Shown: piece after piece, positions 10,670 through 19,296 of the stretch
Numbering within the stretch: the stretch's first letter is position 1
How the letters are laid out: every line of letters begins with the position of its first letter
Source of the DNA: Comamonas flocculans
GTDB taxonomy: Bacteria > Pseudomonadota > Gammaproteobacteria > Burkholderiales > Burkholderiaceae_C
Assembly: GCF_007954405.1 (NCBI RefSeq)
Contig: NZ_CP042344.1
Coordinates: 1,240,001 to 1,304,000 of the forward strand
Reading direction: 5' to 3'
Length of the DNA stretch: 64,000 bases
Notes under the pieces: generated by a model
What the model was told of the DNA's origin: nothing
Database searches by the model: none
The model's input: the letters and a program-made list of their open reading frames with translations, nothing else
Made by a program: the position numbers and the translations under genes

Positions 10670-11908
10670 ATGAACGAATCCCGCATCCTAGCGCCCCCCC
10701 GAGCACGCCACGGCATCTGGCTGCTGGGCGCGCTGGTGCTGGCGCTGCACCTGCTCGCGCTGGGCTGGTTGTCGCTGCCTGAGGCAGGCCGCACCCGGCT
10801 GCCCGAGCGCAGGCTGCACACGCGCGTACTCGCCGCCCCGCCAGCGCCGGCCAGGGCCGCCGCGCCTGCGCAGGCGGCGCCCGAGCCGCCACGCGCCAAG
10901 GCCGCGCCCCCGGCACGTCCGGCGCCGGCACGCAAGCGCGCCCCGAGCAAGCCGCAGGCCATCGCCCGTGCGCCCGCGCCCGCGCCCGCCGCAGCAGCAG
11001 CCGACACCGACCTGCATGACGAGGCCGGCGACGACGCGGCCTACGAGGCCTGGCTTGCCGAGCTGGCCGCGGCGCGCGGCAGCACGCTGGCCAGCGCGGA
11101 CGCGGCTGCGCCCACGCACACCGATGGGGCCGGCAAGCCGCACCCAGAAGCGGACCGGCCGGCGCGCCCCGCGGACACGCCCCAGGCCACCGATCCCGCG
11201 GCAGCCGCTGAAACCGCCGCCGCAGCCGCCTCCGGGCCCGCTCAGACACCCGCGCCCACGCCCACGCTCAGCTTTGCGCCCCCGACGCGGCTGCGCTTTG
11301 ATGTCTCGGGCCACGTCAAGGGCTTTGACTATCGCGCCCGCGGCGAGCTGCTCTGGCTCACCGACGGCCAGCACTACAGCCTGCGCCAGCAGATCAGCGC
11401 CCTGTTCCTGGGCTCGCGTGCGCAGCAAAGCGAAGGCCTGGTGGGCGCGGGCGGCCTGCAACCGCAACATTTCGTCGATGAAGCGCGCAAGGACCGCAGC
11501 GCGGAGCTGGACTTTGCCGCCGGCGTTGCGCACTTCAGCGACGGCGCGAGTCCCCAGGCGCCGATCTCTGCGGGAGCGCAGGACAGGATGAGCGTGTTCC
11601 TGCAGCTCGGGGCAATGATCGCCGCCGCCCCCGCCGACTACCCGCCGGGCAGCGAGCTGGCCTTCGAGACCGTGGGCGCGCGCCGCGTGGACCGCTGGGT
11701 GTTCCGCGTGATCGGCCCGCAGCTGCTGTCGCTGCCGGCGGGCGAGACGCCGGCGCTCAAGCTGCAGCGCCTGCCCCAGCCCGGCGACGACCAGGTCGAC
11801 GAGCTGTGGCTGGGCAGCGCGCTGCACTACCTGCCGGTGCGCATCCGCCTGGCCCAGGGCGGCGGCGACCATGTCGATCTGCAGCTTCTGGGCCACGAAA
11901 CCCCCTGA
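10670..11908 (+). CDS. DUF3108 domain protein with Ala/Pro-rich linker
   Basis: A 412-aa predicted inner-membrane-anchored periplasmic protein. One membrane segment (GIWLLGALVLALHLLALGWL) lies at about residues 14-36. It is followed by a low-complexity Ala/Pro/Lys stretch to about residue 190, reminiscent of TonB-like linkers, and then by a globular DUF3108 domain beginning RLRFDVSGHVKGFDYRARGE. The function of DUF3108 is unknown; members are envelope proteins. The gene runs into a short spacer before the DUF3567 gene. Confidence 0.85.
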   Translation: MNESRILAPPRARHGIWLLGALVLALHLLALGWLSLPEAGRTRLPERRLHTRVLAAPPAPARAAAPAQAAPEPPRAKAAPPARPAPARKRAPSKPQAIARAPAPAPAAAAADTDLHDEAGDDAAYEAWLAELAAARGSTLASADAAAPTHTDGAGKPHPEADRPARPADTPQATDPAAAAETAAAAASGPAQTPAPTPTLSFAPPTRLRFDVSGHVKGFDYRARGELLWLTDGQHYSLRQQISALFLGSRAQQSEGLVGAGGLQPQHFVDEARKDRSAELDFAAGVAHFSDGASPQAPISAGAQDRMSVFLQLGAMIAAAPADYPPGSELAFETVGARRVDRWVFRVIGPQLLSLPAGETPALKLQRLPQPGDDQVDELWLGSALHYLPVRIRLAQGGGDHVDLQLLGHETP

Positions 11909-12001
11909 TCGGGCCGGCGCTGCCCATCCGTGGAATACTGTCGCGGTATTGAAGCGCGGCGGACCGCCGCCATCTGCCGTGCAGCGACAGGAGGAACTGC
12001 C

Positions 12002-12289
12002 ATGCACATGCTCTACGACTCGGAATCCTTTGTGGTGGTGCACATGCTGCCGTTGCCCGACGCCGGCACCGGCGAGACCGCAGCGCTGCCCGAACGCCAG
12101 CTGCTGCGCCATGGTTTCGAGATCGTGGACAAGCGCTCGGGCAAGGAGGTCTATCTCGACGGCGCCTGGGCCGAGCTGTTCCAGCAGCAGATCATGGCCT
12201 GGCAGCGCAGCACGCCGACGCAGGACGAGGTGGAAAGCGCGCTGGACGCTTATGCCGGACTGGCCCAGAACCCGGTGGTGCTGCACTGA
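12002..12289 (+). CDS. DUF3567 family protein
   Basis: A small soluble protein of 95 aa starting MHMLYDSESFVVVHMLP, which is the characteristic DUF3567 opening, followed by HGFEIVDKRSGKEVYLDG. The family is restricted mainly to beta-proteobacteria and has no assigned function. The start is set by AGGAGG about 8 nt upstream. It follows the DUF3108 gene by about 90 bp. Confidence 0.85.
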   Translation: MHMLYDSESFVVVHMLPLPDAGTGETAALPERQLLRHGFEIVDKRSGKEVYLDGAWAELFQQQIMAWQRSTPTQDEVESALDAYAGLAQNPVVLH

Positions 12290-12330
12290 GACCGCGCCCG
12301 CCAGCCGGGCGCTGGCGGAACGCTCTGATT

Positions 12331-12393
12331 TTTTGAGTGTTTCAGGGCTCTAGCGCCCGTCAACAGTACGTCAGCAGCTATCCCTTGGATAGC
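12331..12393 (-). repeat. Dispersed ~50-bp element, copy B with terminal hairpin
   Basis: Read on the minus strand, GGATAGCTGCTGACG is followed by ACGGGCGCTAGAGCCCTGAA. At its outer end GCTATCC and GGATAGC (12377-12393) form a 7-bp inverted repeat with a 3-nt loop. It lies between the stop codons of the convergent DUF3567 and NnrS genes and could serve as a weak bidirectional terminator. It closely matches copy F, which lies inside a gene. Confidence 0.75.
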
Positions 12394-12394
12394 A

Positions 12395-13684
12395 TCACCC
12401 GGGGTTGCCGTCGATGCGCACGCGGCCCCACCAGCCCAGCAGCCTGAGCCCCCAGACGGCCATGATCGCGAGCCAGAGCACGGCCGCCAGCGCCAGCAGC
12501 GCGGCACCGGCCGCCATCGGCAGCGCCGCGACCACGCGCACTACCACCGTGAGCTGCAGCAGCAGAAACAGGCTCCAGACCAGCGCGCCGGCCACCAGCG
12601 GGCGTCCGCTGTGCCCGGCCGCCACGCGCGAGACCATGGCCAGGATGAGCGAGCCCAGGCAACCCATGGTGAAGGCGTGCAAGGCCGCGAGCTGCCACAT
12701 CGGTGCGCCTGCGCTGGCGCTCCACCAATCGGCTGTGCCGGCGATCAGATTGGACAGCCCGAGCCAGAGAAAGCCGATGTGCAGCATGCCCAGCAGCGGA
12801 ATCTTCAGCGCCGGGACCAGGCCCCAGCGCACCGCCAGCCAGATCAGCACCAGGCCGATGGCCCACTCAAAGGCGCCGCGCAGCCACAGGCCGGCGCTTG
12901 CCAGCCCCTCGGGCCAGGGCAGCATGCCCAGCCAGACGAACACCGCCTGCGCGCCCACCGCCACGGCCAGCAGCGCCATCACCCAAGTCGGGCGCCAAGC
13001 CTCGACGCCAGGAATCTTGCCGTGGGTGAAGAAGGGAATCATGCGGTGCGCCACCGTCATGAAGACCACGCCGATGAAGCCCCAGATGCCCGTCAGCGCC
13101 CAGGCGCGTGCCAGGTCGTCGCGGCCAGCAAGCATGCTCAGCCCCAGGGCCGCGACGCTGATGCAGCCCACGAAGAAGGCCGCGCGCGCCATCTTGCCGT
13201 GCAGCTGGTTGGGCGCGCGGCTGGCACGCACCAGGCCGGCGTAGAGCAGCGACATCCACACCAGGCCCACCCAGGCCAGCGCCAAGCCCGCCAGCGCGAG
13301 CGGGCGGCTCCACAGGCCGCCGAGCAGCCAGAGCAGCCAGCCCAGGCACTGCATGAACAACGGCCACTGGATCTGCGCCACCGACAGCGGCGCAACGTCG
13401 AGCCACTTCGGCCCCGCGGTGAACAGGAAGCCGGCGAAGAACAGCGGCATGAAGCCAAAGCCCATGGCCGCCGCGTGCGTGAGGAATTCCGGCATCGCGC
13501 CCGGCAGGCCGAGCACGCCGCTTGCGCGCTCCAGCTGCACCAGCGCCCACCACAGGCTGGCCGCCAGCAGCATCACCACGGCGAGCGAGAAACCCAGCCG
13601 GTGCGGCGCAAGCAAGGTGTAGCGCAGGCGCCAGTGCGGATCCAGATCAAGGCCGGAGCCGGCCTGGTGGATGGCATCACCCAT
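12395..13684 (-). CDS. NnrS family heme/copper membrane protein
   Basis: A 429-aa integral membrane protein with about twelve helices. It has the NnrS landmarks HRLGFSLAVVMLL, THAAAMGFGFMPLFFAGFLFTAGP, MTVAHRMIPFFTHGK and LHAFTMGCLGSLILAMVSRV; the conserved His residues in these motifs are the presumed heme/copper ligands. NnrS proteins are linked to tolerance of nitric oxide and nitrosative stress. A shortened d1-heme-type protein elsewhere in the window (42712-43434) is the only other denitrification-like gene. The gene stands alone. Confidence 0.92.
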   Translation of the reverse strand: MGDAIHQAGSGLDLDPHWRLRYTLLAPHRLGFSLAVVMLLAASLWWALVQLERASGVLGLPGAMPEFLTHAAAMGFGFMPLFFAGFLFTAGPKWLDVAPLSVAQIQWPLFMQCLGWLLWLLGGLWSRPLALAGLALAWVGLVWMSLLYAGLVRASRAPNQLHGKMARAAFFVGCISVAALGLSMLAGRDDLARAWALTGIWGFIGVVFMTVAHRMIPFFTHGKIPGVEAWRPTWVMALLAVAVGAQAVFVWLGMLPWPEGLASAGLWLRGAFEWAIGLVLIWLAVRWGLVPALKIPLLGMLHIGFLWLGLSNLIAGTADWWSASAGAPMWQLAALHAFTMGCLGSLILAMVSRVAAGHSGRPLVAGALVWSLFLLLQLTVVVRVVAALPMAAGAALLALAAVLWLAIMAVWGLRLLGWWGRVRIDGNPG

Positions 13685-13800
13685 GGCGAGCCTCCCGCGG
13701 CGGCGCCGCCCGATAGCAGGTATTCATGTCAGATCCATGGCAAGAGGAATGCCCGACCATAGCGCAGCGCGAGCGCCCCCACGTCGATCAGGGGCGCCGC

Positions 13801-16239
13801 TCAGCCGCAGCTGCCCAGCGCGCCGCACTGGGTGCAGTAGTCGCAGCCGTCCTTGCGTATCACCGCGTGCGCGCCGCATTCCCAGCACTTCTTGCCGGCC
13901 ATCGCGGGCGGCAGGCCGCGCGGGGCTTCGGGTTCTTCCAGAGGCAGCTCCTGCTGCAGGGGCGCGTCGGCGCGGCGTGCGAGGATGTTCTGGATGGCGT
14001 AGGCCAGCGCCGCCACCTCCGAGTCGTGCCACAGCGGCACCAGCGTGCCGTCGGCCTTGGCGTAGTGGCCCAGGCGCACCGGGCCGCGGTCCCAGGCGAC
14101 CTTGCGCATGTCCGACAGCGCCCGCTCCAGAAAGCCCCCACGCGCGGCCAGCGACAGCAGGCGCATGCTGGAGGTGATCCATTGCTGCGACTCGTTGCTC
14201 TGGCCCACGGGCATGAAGAACTCGATGGCGCGATCCACCAGCCCGCCATGCCCGTCCTTGACCGGCAGGAAGGAGACGATGAGGTAAAGCGTCTTGTGCC
14301 CTTCCTGCGTCCAGTACTCCACCTTCTCGGCCACCGCCGGCAGGCCGCCCTTGGGGCGGCTCTCGATCATGGCGCGCATCGGATCGACGGGCGCCTGCGG
14401 CTCGGGCGCCGCGGCCGGCGCCGGCGCCTGGGCCTTTTTCGGCACCGGAACTTCCAGCACCGCGCCGAGGATGCTGTTGGGCCGGTAGGTGGCCAGGCCC
14501 TTGAGGCGCGAATGCCAGGCCTGCAGGTACAAGCCCTTGAAATCGTCGTAGGGGTAGTCGGCCGGAATGTTGACGGTCTTGGAGATCGCGGTGTCGATGT
14601 AGGGCTGCACCGCCTCCATCATGGCCACGTGGTCCGAAGCCGACATCTGCAGCGCGTTGACGAAGTAGTCGGGCAGCTGCTGCACATCGCCGCCCAGCGT
14701 ACGGTACAGGCGCCAGGCGTAGTCCTCGACGACGTACTCGCTCATGCTGCCGTCACCCTCGCGCTTCTTGCGCGTATAGGTCCAGGAGAACGGCGGCTCT
14801 ATGCCATTGGAGGCGTTGTCGGCAAAGGCCAGGCTCACCGTGCCCGTGGGCGCGATCGACAGCAGGTGGCTGTTGCGGATGCCGTGCTCGCGGATCTGCG
14901 CCTGGATGTCCTCGGGCAGGCGGCTGGCAAAGCTGCCGGCGCGCAGGTAACCGTCGGCGTCGAACTTGGGGAAGGCGCCCTTTTCGCGCGCCAGCGCTAT
15001 CGAGGCGCGGTAGGCGCTGTCGCGCAGGCATTGGGCGATGCGCACCGCCATGTCACGCCCCTCCTGGCGGTCGTAGCGCAGCCCGAGCATCGCCAGGGTG
15101 TTGCCCATGCCGGTAAAGCCCACGCCGATGCGCCGCTTGGCCGCGGCCTCGGCCCGCTGCTGTTCCAGCGGCCAGTAGGTCACGTCCAGCACGTTGTCCA
15201 GCGCCCGCACCTGCGTGGCCACGACCTCCGCAAAACGCGCGAAGTCGAACGCCGCCTCGCCCGAAAAACCGAAGGGATGACGCACGAAGCGCGTGAGGAT
15301 GATGGGCCCGAGGTCGCAGCAGCCGTAGGACGGCAGGGGCTGCTCGCCACACGGATTGGTGGCGTTGATGCGCTCGGTGTAGCCCAAGTTGTTGTCCGTG
15401 TTGATGTGGTCCAGAAACAGGATGCCCGGCTCGGCAAAGTCGTAGGCCGACTGCATGATGGTGTCCCAGAGCTCCCGCGCGCGCACCGTTTTGTAGATCC
15501 ACAGCCCGTCGGCGCGCTGGCGCCCGCCCTGGCGCAGTACCTCGGCGCCGGGCCTGGCCTTGTGCACGAGATCCCAGTTGCCGTCCTGCTCCACCGCCTG
15601 CATGAAGGCATCGGGCACGCCGACCGAGACGTTGAAGTTGTTCCAGCGCCCCGGCGTGCGCTTGGCGGTGATGAAGTCGAGCACGTCCGGGTGGTCGATG
15701 CGCAGCACGCCCATCTGCGCACCGCGGCGCGCGCCGGCGCTCTCCACCGTCGAGCAGGACTGGTCGAACACGTTGATGTAGCTGCACGGGCCCGAGGCCA
15801 TGGAGTGCGTGCCCTTGACCTCGGCGCCGCGCGGGCGGATGCGCGAAAAGTCGTAGCCCACGCCGCCGCCGCGGCGCATGGTCTCGGCCGCCTCGCGCAG
15901 CGCCTCGTAGATGCCCGGGAAGCCCTCGTCATCGACGCCCTGGATGCAGTCGCCCACCGGCTGCACGAAGCAGTTGATCAGCGTCGCCTGGATCTCGGTG
16001 CCGGCGGCGCTCATGATGCGGCCCGCGCCGATCGCGCCCGCCTGCAGGTTCTCGTGAAAGCGCGCCTCCCAGTGGGCGCGCTGCTCGGGCGCCTCGACCG
16101 AGGCCAGCGCCCGCGCCACGCGCGCATAAAGCTCGTGCACCGTCTGCTCGCCATTCTTGAAATATTTTTCCTGCAGGACATCCAGGCTGATGGGCTGCAC
16201 GTCCAGGCTGGGGGCGAGGTCGGTGGTTTCACGTTGCAT
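13801..16239 (-). CDS. nrdJ: Adenosylcobalamin-dependent ribonucleotide reductase (class II)
   Basis: Makes deoxyribonucleotides with a B12-derived radical, independent of oxygen. Diagnostic segments are INCFVQPVGDCIQG (first redox Cys), GGVGYDFSRIRPRG, the thiyl-radical loop NPCGEQPLPSYGCCDLG near residue 296, and a C-terminal zinc-like cluster CWECGAH...CDYCTQCG that shuttles reducing equivalents. At 812 aa it fits single-chain class II enzymes. ATG 16239 (MQRETTDLAPSLD) is preferred; an upstream TTG would add only six residues. No cobalamin riboswitch was recognisable in the leader. The host therefore needs B12 made or imported. Confidence 0.95.
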   Translation of the reverse strand: MQRETTDLAPSLDVQPISLDVLQEKYFKNGEQTVHELYARVARALASVEAPEQRAHWEARFHENLQAGAIGAGRIMSAAGTEIQATLINCFVQPVGDCIQGVDDEGFPGIYEALREAAETMRRGGGVGYDFSRIRPRGAEVKGTHSMASGPCSYINVFDQSCSTVESAGARRGAQMGVLRIDHPDVLDFITAKRTPGRWNNFNVSVGVPDAFMQAVEQDGNWDLVHKARPGAEVLRQGGRQRADGLWIYKTVRARELWDTIMQSAYDFAEPGILFLDHINTDNNLGYTERINATNPCGEQPLPSYGCCDLGPIILTRFVRHPFGFSGEAAFDFARFAEVVATQVRALDNVLDVTYWPLEQQRAEAAAKRRIGVGFTGMGNTLAMLGLRYDRQEGRDMAVRIAQCLRDSAYRASIALAREKGAFPKFDADGYLRAGSFASRLPEDIQAQIREHGIRNSHLLSIAPTGTVSLAFADNASNGIEPPFSWTYTRKKREGDGSMSEYVVEDYAWRLYRTLGGDVQQLPDYFVNALQMSASDHVAMMEAVQPYIDTAISKTVNIPADYPYDDFKGLYLQAWHSRLKGLATYRPNSILGAVLEVPVPKKAQAPAPAAAPEPQAPVDPMRAMIESRPKGGLPAVAEKVEYWTQEGHKTLYLIVSFLPVKDGHGGLVDRAIEFFMPVGQSNESQQWITSSMRLLSLAARGGFLERALSDMRKVAWDRGPVRLGHYAKADGTLVPLWHDSEVAALAYAIQNILARRADAPLQQELPLEEPEAPRGLPPAMAGKKCWECGAHAVIRKDGCDYCTQCGALGSCG

Positions 16240-16517
16240 GGCGAAGGGGCTCCACAAAAAGGCAGACCGGGTGCGTCAAACTGCCGTCAAGACGCGCGCC
16301 AGCCGCCGGGCGCGATACCCCGCGGGCGGGCGCGGCGCACCCGGACAGGCGTCCTGCACACCCGGCAAGACAGAAACTGGTAGGGCCGCGCTGCACCGAG
16401 CCGCGCGACAAGGGGTGATTTTGACACCGGGCGGGTCAGCCGTTGTTGCCAATTCCTTCCTGGCCCCGGGTCGGCAGCCGGCGCCCGTGCGCGCCTGCAG
16501 GCCAGGAAAAGCACGCC
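16240..16517. other. Leader region of nrdJ, no gene seen
   Basis: 278 bp between nrdJ and the DUF1840 gene. On the nrdJ strand there are two TTGACG hexamers and a GC-rich stretch able to fold (CGCCCGC/GCGGG blocks around 16300-16330). I found no B12-box consensus, no RNA gene and no open frame with a credible start. Confidence 0.5.
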
Positions 16518-16850
16518 CTACCAGACCACTTCGCGGCCATGGGCGGCGCTGGTCTGCAGCATCTCGATGAAAGGCGCCACGCGCTGGCGCAGCCAGACGC
16601 GCTCGCTGGGCTCCTGCGCTTCCTGCGCCGGATCGGCGCCAGCCTCGGCAGCAGCGGGAGGGGCCACCTGGCCGCTTTCTTCCTCCTGCACGGCCTTTTG
16701 CAGCGCCGCAATGGCCGCGGGAATCTGCTCGGCGGTGATGATGCCCTGGGGCGCATCGGGCGATTTGCCGATGATCTCCAGCACCCGCCGGCCCACGGGC
16801 TCGAGCATGATGAGGTCGGAGGTGGCGCGCGACTTGAATTTGTACAGCAT
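16518..16850 (-). CDS. DUF1840 domain protein
   Basis: A 110-aa protein beginning MLYKFKSRATSDLIMLEP, the typical DUF1840 start, with VLEIIGKSPDAPQGIIT and a C-terminal block LRQRVAPFIEMLQTS ending REVVW. The middle is an acidic/Ala-rich linker. The family is small, beta-proteobacterial and of unknown role. An in-frame extension upstream to 16967 is rejected because homology begins at the ATG at 16850. It is divergent from the 56-aa gene, with 134 bp shared upstream. Confidence 0.88.
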   Translation of the reverse strand: MLYKFKSRATSDLIMLEPVGRRVLEIIGKSPDAPQGIITAEQIPAAIAALQKAVQEEESGQVAPPAAAEAGADPAQEAQEPSERVWLRQRVAPFIEMLQTSAAHGREVVW

Positions 16851-16984
16851 GGCGGTGACCCGGAAAAAGCCCCAGCTTAGCCGCTGCACCGGCAGACGCC
16901 AAATCCGGCCCTCGCGCACGAGGGCGCAGCCTGCCTTGCCATAATAGAGGGTTCTTTTTCCAATCAACGCAAGAGCACTTCACC

Positions 16985-17155
16985 ATGGGCAAGAAAATCG
17001 TCACCGAAGCCGACCGCAAGCGCACGCCGCCTCCCACCCCGATGCCCGGCATGCCGCTGGTGCGCAATGGCGGCGGGCAGCGCCGCAGCCTGGAGCGCGG
17101 CGTCCACACCCACTACAAGAAAAACCCCGGCAAGCGCACCCACGCGGGGGGCTGA
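16985..17155 (+). CDS. Small basic conserved-looking protein (56 aa)
   Basis: A 56-codon frame starting MGKKIVTEADRKRTPPPTPM and ending KKNPGKRTHAGG; strongly basic and proline-rich, with no membrane segment. A CATAAT -10-like box lies about 40 nt upstream and AAGAG precedes the ATG. Codon use resembles its neighbours. It is too short to assign by motif, and I know no function for it. It could be a nucleic-acid-associated peptide, judged only by charge. Confidence 0.6.
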   Translation: MGKKIVTEADRKRTPPPTPMPGMPLVRNGGGQRRSLERGVHTHYKKNPGKRTHAGG

Positions 17156-17169
17156 AGAGGGCTGGCCGC

Positions 17170-17814
17170 TCAGGGGCGCACGAAGGCCGCGCGCGCAGCG
17201 GCCACCCGGGCATGCACCGCGCAGCCCGGCGCGTGGTCGTTGACCAGCCCCATGGCCTGCATGAAGGCATACAGCGTGGTGGGACCGACGAAGCTGAAGC
17301 CGCGCCTTTTCAGATCGCGCGAAAGCGCGTGCGAGGCGGGCGAAGTCGTCATGGCGCGCAGTGCCGCGACGCTGATGCGCGCCGGCCGGCCTTCTTCGGC
17401 CAGCGGCGCATAGGACCAGACATAGTGCGCGAAGCTGCCGAATTCGCGCTGCAGCACCAGCAGCTGGCGCGCGTTGTTGATCGCCGACTCGATCTTGCCG
17501 CGGTGGCGCACGATGGCCGGGTTGGCCAGCAGCTGGCGCACCTCGGCCGCGCCGAAACGCGCCAGCGCCGGCGCCTCGAAATCGGCCATGGCAGCGCGAA
17601 ACGCCGCGCGCTTGTTCAGAATGGTGAGCCAGCTCAAGCCCGCCTGAAAACCTTCGAGGCAGAGTTTTTCAAACAACCGCCGCTCGTCGGCCACGGGGTA
17701 GCCCCATTCCTCGTCGTGGTAGTGCCGATAGGCCGGCGTGGCCGCGCACCAGGCGCAGCGGTGCAGGCCATCGGGTCCTTGCGCCAGGCCGGTCTCGTCT
17801 TGCGTTTGCCCCAT
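17170..17814 (-). CDS. tag: DNA-3-methyladenine glycosylase I
   Basis: Excises 3-methyladenine from alkylated DNA. The Tag zinc ligands are present: CAWC near the N-terminus, the HDEEWG His, and NDHAPGC near the C-terminus. The catalytic Glu region FEKLCLEGFQAGLSWLTIL is intact, as is RGFSFVGPTTLYAFMQAMG. The length of 214 aa is close to the usual 187-200. A CACAAT hexamer (17821-17826) lies 6 nt upstream of the ATG on this strand. It is divergent from the aminopeptidase lipoprotein. Confidence 0.95.
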   Translation of the reverse strand: MGQTQDETGLAQGPDGLHRCAWCAATPAYRHYHDEEWGYPVADERRLFEKLCLEGFQAGLSWLTILNKRAAFRAAMADFEAPALARFGAAEVRQLLANPAIVRHRGKIESAINNARQLLVLQREFGSFAHYVWSYAPLAEEGRPARISVAALRAMTTSPASHALSRDLKRRGFSFVGPTTLYAFMQAMGLVNDHAPGCAVHARVAAARAAFVRP

Positions 17815-17820
17815 GGCGCG

Positions 17821-17826
17821 ATTGTG
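17821..17826 (-). promoter_or_regulatory. Candidate -10 box (CACAAT) of tag
   Basis: On the minus strand CACAAT ends 6 nt before the tag start codon, the same geometry as the GACAAT boxes ahead of tgt and hemE. Positional inference only. Confidence 0.35.
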
Positions 17827-17846
17827 CGCGATCGGAGGGCCGAGCC

Positions 17847-18962
17847 ATGAACCGGCGCTGGCAGCGACTGGCGCTTGCCGTGCTGGCGGGCGCCATGCTC
17901 GCGGGCTGCAGCAGCGCCGGCTACTACTGGCAGTCGCTGCGCGGGCATTGGGCCCTGCTGCACGCGGCGCGCCCGGTCAGCGACTGGGTGGCCGAAGCGC
18001 AGACGCCCCCGCCGCTGCGCGAGCGCCTGGCGCTTGCGCTGCGGGTACGCCGCTTTGCCAGCAGCGCGCTGGCGCTGCCCGACAATGCCAGCTATACGCG
18101 CTATGCACAGCTCAAGCGCAGTGCCGCGGTGTGGAACGTGGTCGCCGCGCCGCCCTATTCACTGAGTCTGTACACCTGGTGCTTCCCCATCACCGGCTGC
18201 GTCGGCTACCGCGGCTATTTCGATGAAGCGGATGCGCGCGCCGAGGCCGCGCGGCTGGCGGCCAGTGGCCTGGAGACCAGCGTCTATGGCGTGCCAGCCT
18301 ACTCCACCCTGGGCTACAGCAACTGGCTGGGCGGCGACCCGCTGCTGTCCACCTGGGCGAACTGGCCTGAGGGCGATTTCGTGCGCCTGATGCTGCATGA
18401 GCTCGCGCACCAGAAGGTCTATGCCGCGGGCGACACCGCGTTCAACGAATCCTATGCCACCGCGGTCGGGCGTCTGGGCACGCGGCTCTGGCTCTCCGAG
18501 CATGCCGACGACGCGGCGCGCGCGGCCCATGCAGCGGCCGGCCAGCGCCGCGCCCAATGGCGCGAGCTGACCCGAAAGACGCGCGAACGCCTGGCCCACA
18601 TTTACAAGCAAAATTCGGCCCCAGCGCAAGCCAGCCCATCGCTACAAGCTATGAAAAAAGAAGTATTTGCCGACTTCACCGCCAACTACGCACGCCTGCG
18701 CGCGCAGTGGCAAGCCCAAGGCAGCAGCGATGCCCAGCTGGCCGCGCTGGATCGCTGGGTGCGCGAAGCCAACAACGCCAGCTTCGCCGCGCAAGGCGCC
18801 TACGACGACCTCGTGCCCGCATTCATCGCGCTGTTCCAGGAGCAGGGGCGCGACTGGCGGCGCTTTCACGCCGCCGTCGCCGAGCTGGCCGAGCTGACGC
18901 GAGCCGAGCGCCACGCACGCCTGCAGGCGCTGCTGCCGCTCAGTCGCGCAGCGACGCAATGA
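17847..18962 (+). CDS. Zn-dependent aminopeptidase lipoprotein (COG4324)
   Basis: A 371-aa predicted aminopeptidase of the PF10023 family. The N-terminus has a lipobox (LAGC, with Cys near residue 20), so it is a membrane-anchored periplasmic protein. The metalloprotease signature HELAHQKVY is near residue 187, with a downstream FNESYATAVG that provides the third ligand. Residues ~254-272 are encoded by a copy of the dispersed element (18607-18664), giving the atypical stretch KQNSAPAQASPSLQAMKKE. Frame and length are kept, so the protein is probably functional. It overlaps the convergent acyl-CoA-binding gene by 23 bp at the 3' end. Confidence 0.88.
   Translation: MNRRWQRLALAVLAGAMLAGCSSAGYYWQSLRGHWALLHAARPVSDWVAEAQTPPPLRERLALALRVRRFASSALALPDNASYTRYAQLKRSAAVWNVVAAPPYSLSLYTWCFPITGCVGYRGYFDEADARAEAARLAASGLETSVYGVPAYSTLGYSNWLGGDPLLSTWANWPEGDFVRLMLHELAHQKVYAAGDTAFNESYATAVGRLGTRLWLSEHADDAARAAHAAAGQRRAQWRELTRKTRERLAHIYKQNSAPAQASPSLQAMKKEVFADFTANYARLRAQWQAQGSSDAQLAALDRWVREANNASFAAQGAYDDLVPAFIALFQEQGRDWRRFHAAVAELAELTRAERHARLQALLPLSRAATQ
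18607..18664 (-). repeat. Dispersed ~50-bp element, copy C (inside a gene)
   Basis: On the minus strand CATAGCTTGTAGCG is followed by CTGGCTTGCGCTGGGGCC and GAATTTTG. It aligns along its length with copy A. It lies in frame within the aminopeptidase gene and replaces or adds about 18 codons between the metal-binding region and the C-terminal domain. Confidence 0.7.
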
Positions 18963-19197
18963 GGTCGACGTACTGCTGCTTGGCCGCATCGGCGGCGGTG
19001 CCCTTGAGCTTGGCCCAGGCATCCCACTTGGCACGCGCCACCAGGTCGGTCAGGCTGGGCTTTTTCTCGGCGTTGTCGCCCACGGTGGCCTGTTTGTAGA
19101 GGGCGTAGATCTTCAGCAGCGTGGCGTTGTCGGGGCGCTCGCTGAGCATCTTGGAATTGGCCACGGCGGCCTCGAACAGGGAGTTGAGATCAGACAT
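18940..19197 (-). CDS. Acyl-CoA-binding protein (ACBP)
   Basis: An 85-aa four-helix acyl-CoA carrier: LNSLFEAAVANSKML, then ATLLKIYALYKQATVGD and the ligand-binding block KKPSLTDLVARAKWDAW followed by KLKG. This matches the eukaryote-like ACBP family, which occurs sporadically in beta-proteobacteria. The Tyr in LYKQ and the KWDAW motif contact CoA and the acyl chain. The start at 19197 (MSDLN) is chosen over an in-frame extension without homology. It is convergent with, and overlaps, the aminopeptidase gene. Confidence 0.9.
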   Translation of the reverse strand: MSDLNSLFEAAVANSKMLSERPDNATLLKIYALYKQATVGDNAEKKPSLTDLVARAKWDAWAKLKGTAADAAKQQYVDLIASLRD

Positions 19198-19296
19198 GCG
19201 CGCTCCTGAAGGGCTGTGAAAGGGATGCCGCATCTTACGGTCCGCGGCGCGTGGTCGTGGCCCTGCCATCGGCGCGAAAAACCGCCGCGCGCTGCT

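Noticed and set aside
14990..15010. Further repeat copies suggested by GCGCTATC-like strings in nrdJ, the AEC gene and rpoB
   Set aside because: The strings encode conserved residues of those proteins and lack the second GCGC block and GAGGCC part, so they are coincidental.
16240..16517. Cobalamin riboswitch upstream of the B12-dependent ribonucleotide reductase
   Set aside because: I looked for the B12-box consensus and the characteristic leader stems on the nrdJ strand and found none; only GC-rich self-complementary stretches and TTGACG hexamers are present.
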